DNA from: Actinomycetota bacterium
GTDB lineage: Bacteria; Actinomycetota; Actinomycetes; Actinomycetales; Microbacteriaceae
NCBI GenBank assembly: GCA_947449765.1
Contig: CANFSP010000001.1
Coordinates: forward strand, 434,001-498,000
DNA: 64,000 nucleotides
Direction: 5' to 3'
Numbering within the stretch: the first letter of the stretch is position 1; each line of letters begins with the position of its first letter. Both the position numbers and the translations under genes were made by a program. The notes beneath the pieces were generated by a model. That model saw only the letters and a program-made list of their open reading frames with translations. It made no database searches and was not told the DNA's origin. Shown one piece after another: positions 62,821 through 64,000 of this stretch.

Positions 62821-63700
62821 CGACCAGCGAAACCTGATTGCGATCATCGGGGCCACCGGAACCGGAAAGTCATCACTCGCACTGAGGATTGCCCTCGACA
62901 TTATCGCGTCCGGAGGCAGGGCCGAGATAGTCAATGCCGATGCCATGCAGCTTTACCGCGGAATGGACATCGGTACGGCAAAGCTCGCGCTCGACGCACG
63001 GGAAGGTATCGCGCACCACCTGCTAGACGTGTTCGACGTCACCGAAGAAGCCTCCGTTGCGGACTATCAGCCCATGGCTCGACACGTCATCGACGAGATA
63101 TTCGCCCGGGGAGCTACGCCCATCCTTGTCGGAGGCTCCGGGCTCTACGTCTCGAGCGTGCTCTTCGATTTCGACTTCCCCGGACACAATGACGAGATTC
63201 GCGCGCGGCTAGAAGAGGAACTTGCACGAGATGGCCTCGGGCGGCTCGCCGCGCGTTTGCGCGAACGCGCGCCCGAGGCCGCCGCGCGCATCGACCAGCA
63301 GAATGCGCGACGTGTCGTTCGCGCACTCGAAGTGATCGAGATGAAAGGGGATGCCGGCGAGCTTGGCACGCTCCCCGAAAAGCCGATTTACTGGCGCCCC
63401 ACGCACATCATCGGGTTACGAAGCGAGCGCGCCGAACTCGTCGCACGGCTCGACGCGCGCGTGACTGACATGTGGGCGCGGGGGCTTGTGGATGAAGTGC
63501 GGGCCCTCATCCCCCTCGGGCTCGAACGAGGGGTCACTGCGCGCCGAGCCATCGGATACGCCCAAGCGCTCGCTCACATTTCGGGTGAACTCACCCAGGC
63601 TGAGGCCATTGAGCAGACCCAAGCCCTCACCCGTCGTTATGCCCGCCGACAGGTGAGCTGGTTTGCCCGTTACGCCGATGTCGAGTGGAGTGAGGCATAG
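62807..63700 (+). CDS. miaA: tRNA dimethylallyltransferase
   Basis: The P-loop [14 protein letters not shown] is at residues about 13-26, followed by [30 protein letters not shown] and [10 protein letters not shown], all typical of MiaA. It adds the dimethylallyl group to A37, which MiaB then thiolates. The ATG lies inside the miaB end, so the two are coupled. Confidence 0.96.
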   Translation: MASADDQRNLIAIIGATGTGKSSLALRIALDIIASGGRAEIVNADAMQLYRGMDIGTAKLALDAREGIAHHLLDVFDVTEEASVADYQPMARHVIDEIFARGATPILVGGSGLYVSSVLFDFDFPGHNDEIRARLEEELARDGLGRLAARLRERAPEAAARIDQQNARRVVRALEVIEMKGDAGELGTLPEKPIYWRPTHIIGLRSERAELVARLDARVTDMWARGLVDEVRALIPLGLERGVTARRAIGYAQALAHISGELTQAEAIEQTQALTRRYARRQVSWFARYADVEWSEA

Positions 63701-63709
63701 GCTTAACTC

Positions 63710-64000
63710 ATGGCGATTTCGCTTCACTTCACCAAGGGCCACGGCACGGGAAACGACTTCATCCTCTTTGCCGACCCTGACGGCGATATCGTTCTTACCC
63801 GCGATCAAATCGCCGTGCTCGCCGATCGCAACTTTGGAATTGGCGCTGACGGGGTGATTCGGGCCGTGCGCTCGACCGCCCTCAATCGCTGGCAGGGCAA
63901 AGAGATTGTTGCGGATGCCGCCGGCGCCGCAGTGCTCGACGAAGAGCCTGAAGCTCAGTGGTTTATGGATTACTACAACGCCGACGGAAGCATCAGCGAA
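63710..64000 (+). CDS. dapF: Diaminopimelate epimerase, C-terminus beyond window
   Basis: The 97 codons up to the edge read [20 protein letters not shown] and [16 protein letters not shown], the DapF N-terminus, and end at [10 protein letters not shown] just before the expected catalytic Cys (MCGNG). The enzyme turns LL- into meso-diaminopimelate for peptidoglycan and lysine. TAGGCT lies six bases before the ATG, suggesting a leaderless start. It completes the dapB, dapA, dapF set in this window. Confidence 0.95.
   Translation, partial: MAISLHFTKGHGTGNDFILFADPDGDIVLTRDQIAVLADRNFGIGADGVIRAVRSTALNRWQGKEIVADAAGAAVLDEEPEAQWFMDYYNADGSISE

Overview
The window is a high-GC actinobacterial chromosome segment, most likely from the family Microbacteriaceae. 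Signs are the codon bias, many GTG/TTG starts, the order rpsO-pnp-M16 protease, the order ftsK-pgsA-cinA-HTH regulator-DUF3046-recA-recX-miaB-miaA-dapF, ThyX rather than ThyA, and an LAxTG sortase substrate. The genus cannot be named from sequence alone. No tRNA, rRNA, CRISPR array, insertion sequence or prophage was seen.

Region 1 (1-6.2 kb) is accessory. It holds an AT-rich DUF262 (GmrSD/ParB-like) gene running off the left edge, a large secreted protein cut by an in-frame TGA, a VapBC module, a GNAT acetyltransferase, a sortase-anchored surface protein, and a 31-residue Cys/Gly-rich small protein with its own ribosome binding site and terminator. Region 2 (6.2-17 kb) holds a surface HNH nuclease, an SDR-DUF2867 protein, a Met/His/Asp-rich membrane protein next to a copper P-type ATPase, a SNF2 helicase, an exact 26-bp tandem repeat, a hydrolase and an AzgA-type purine permease.

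Region 3 (17-25.4 kb) is a catabolic cluster: FCD regulator, SDR, aldehyde dehydrogenase, class I amidotransferase and glutamine-synthetase-like ligase on the minus strand, diverging from an APC permease. This fits glutamylation-dependent use of an amine, probably ethanolamine. Region 4 (25-34 kb) has aspartase, adenine phosphoribosyltransferase, reductases and three DUF805 proteins. It also has three arrays of hairpin repeats, two of which flank a small GIY-YIG nuclease in opposite orientation.

Region 5 (34-47.6 kb) is core: rpsO, a second VapBC inserted before pnp, M16 protease, dapB, a zinc alcohol dehydrogenase, a thioredoxin/DUF4395 pair, thyX, dapA and RNase J. Region 6 (47.6-54.2 kb) is an alpha-glucoside regulon: LacI regulator, solute-binding protein, two permeases and a GH13 glucosidase. 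A 14-bp palindrome lies in front of each of the three transcription units. Region 7 (54.2-64 kb) is the conserved ftsK to dapF block, with a LexA-type box ahead of recA and a strong hairpin at the start of recX.

Many genes lack a Shine-Dalgarno sequence and instead carry a TANNNT -10 box 6-7 bases before the start codon, which points to frequent leaderless transcription.
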